Positions 63,913 through 64,000 of a stretch of DNA of 64,000 nt are shown piece after piece. This stretch comes from Hyaloraphidium curvatum (Eukaryota; Monoblepharomycota; Hyaloraphidiomycetes; Hyaloraphidiales; Hyaloraphidiaceae): the NCBI GenBank assembly GCA_025558095.1, contig JAIVFI010000035.1, positions 434,001 through 498,000 of the forward strand, read 5' to 3'. Made by a program: the position numbers and the translations under genes. The number at the start of each line of letters is the position of its first letter. The stretch's first letter is position 1. The notes beneath the pieces are model-generated. The model had not been told where the DNA came from. It was given only the letters and a program-made list of their open reading frames with translations, and made no database searches.

Positions 63913-64000
63913 TGAGCCGGGGAAGGTGCAAGAAGATGATGGACATTTAGGACTTCAATCGTGGGCTCTTGTTGGAGAGCACGGCGTCGGCGCGCCAGGT

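Overview
The window looks like nuclear DNA of a GC-rich, early-diverging fungus (a chytrid-type lineage is my guess). Evidence: Zn2Cys6 transcription factors, a chitin deacetylase with hevein-type chitin-binding modules, an Rvs161-type BAR protein, and many short spliceosomal introns. I reconstructed about 27 introns by hand. Nearly all are 47-75 nt, with donors of the GTGGGT, GTACGT or GTGCGT type, a branch site CTGAC or CTAAC close to the acceptor, and a terminal AG. In all twelve spliced models with a complete start the exons sum to whole codons (one needs a single-base correction). Many introns are multiples of three without stops, so a plain ORF scan hides them. || Layout. 1-3880: 5' part of a Ty3/gypsy LTR retrotransposon on the minus strand, with gag and pol joined by a textbook -1 slippery site. 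4021-9173: a non-LTR retrotransposon with a restriction-like endonuclease (plus strand, decayed), followed by a nested 5'-truncated copy that ends 8 bp before the start codon of an FGGY sugar kinase. 9174-20108: FGGY kinase, a von Willebrand A protein, a GH20 hexosaminidase and a 1378-residue chitin deacetylase with five chitin-binding modules. 20933-34643: two paralogous bHLH regulators flanking a mitochondrial PPR-like gene and a class I glutamine amidotransferase, then a regulator with two complete Zn2Cys6 clusters in tandem. || 36177-52100 is the most striking part: a glycan-modification locus. It holds four GT8 glycosyltransferase genes (three close paralogs), a GT92-like transferase, a sulfotransferase, a methyltransferase-like membrane protein and a polysaccharide pyruvyl transferase. 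It also holds broken copies of GT8 and pyruvyl transferase genes and fragments of two further non-LTR elements. The gene content suggests synthesis of a secreted or wall polysaccharide that can carry sulfate and pyruvate ketals, in a region that turns over by duplication and decay. || 52511-63912: two tandem PPR-like genes related to the one at 24-27 kb, an Rvs161-type BAR gene with 8-nt and 16-nt coding exons, a spliced protein with two HNH nuclease motifs, RidA, a small secreted protein and a winged-helix-like candidate. Chitin remodelling (GH20, chitin deacetylase) and the glycan locus together point to a cell-surface theme; the other genes look like ordinary, unconnected neighbours.
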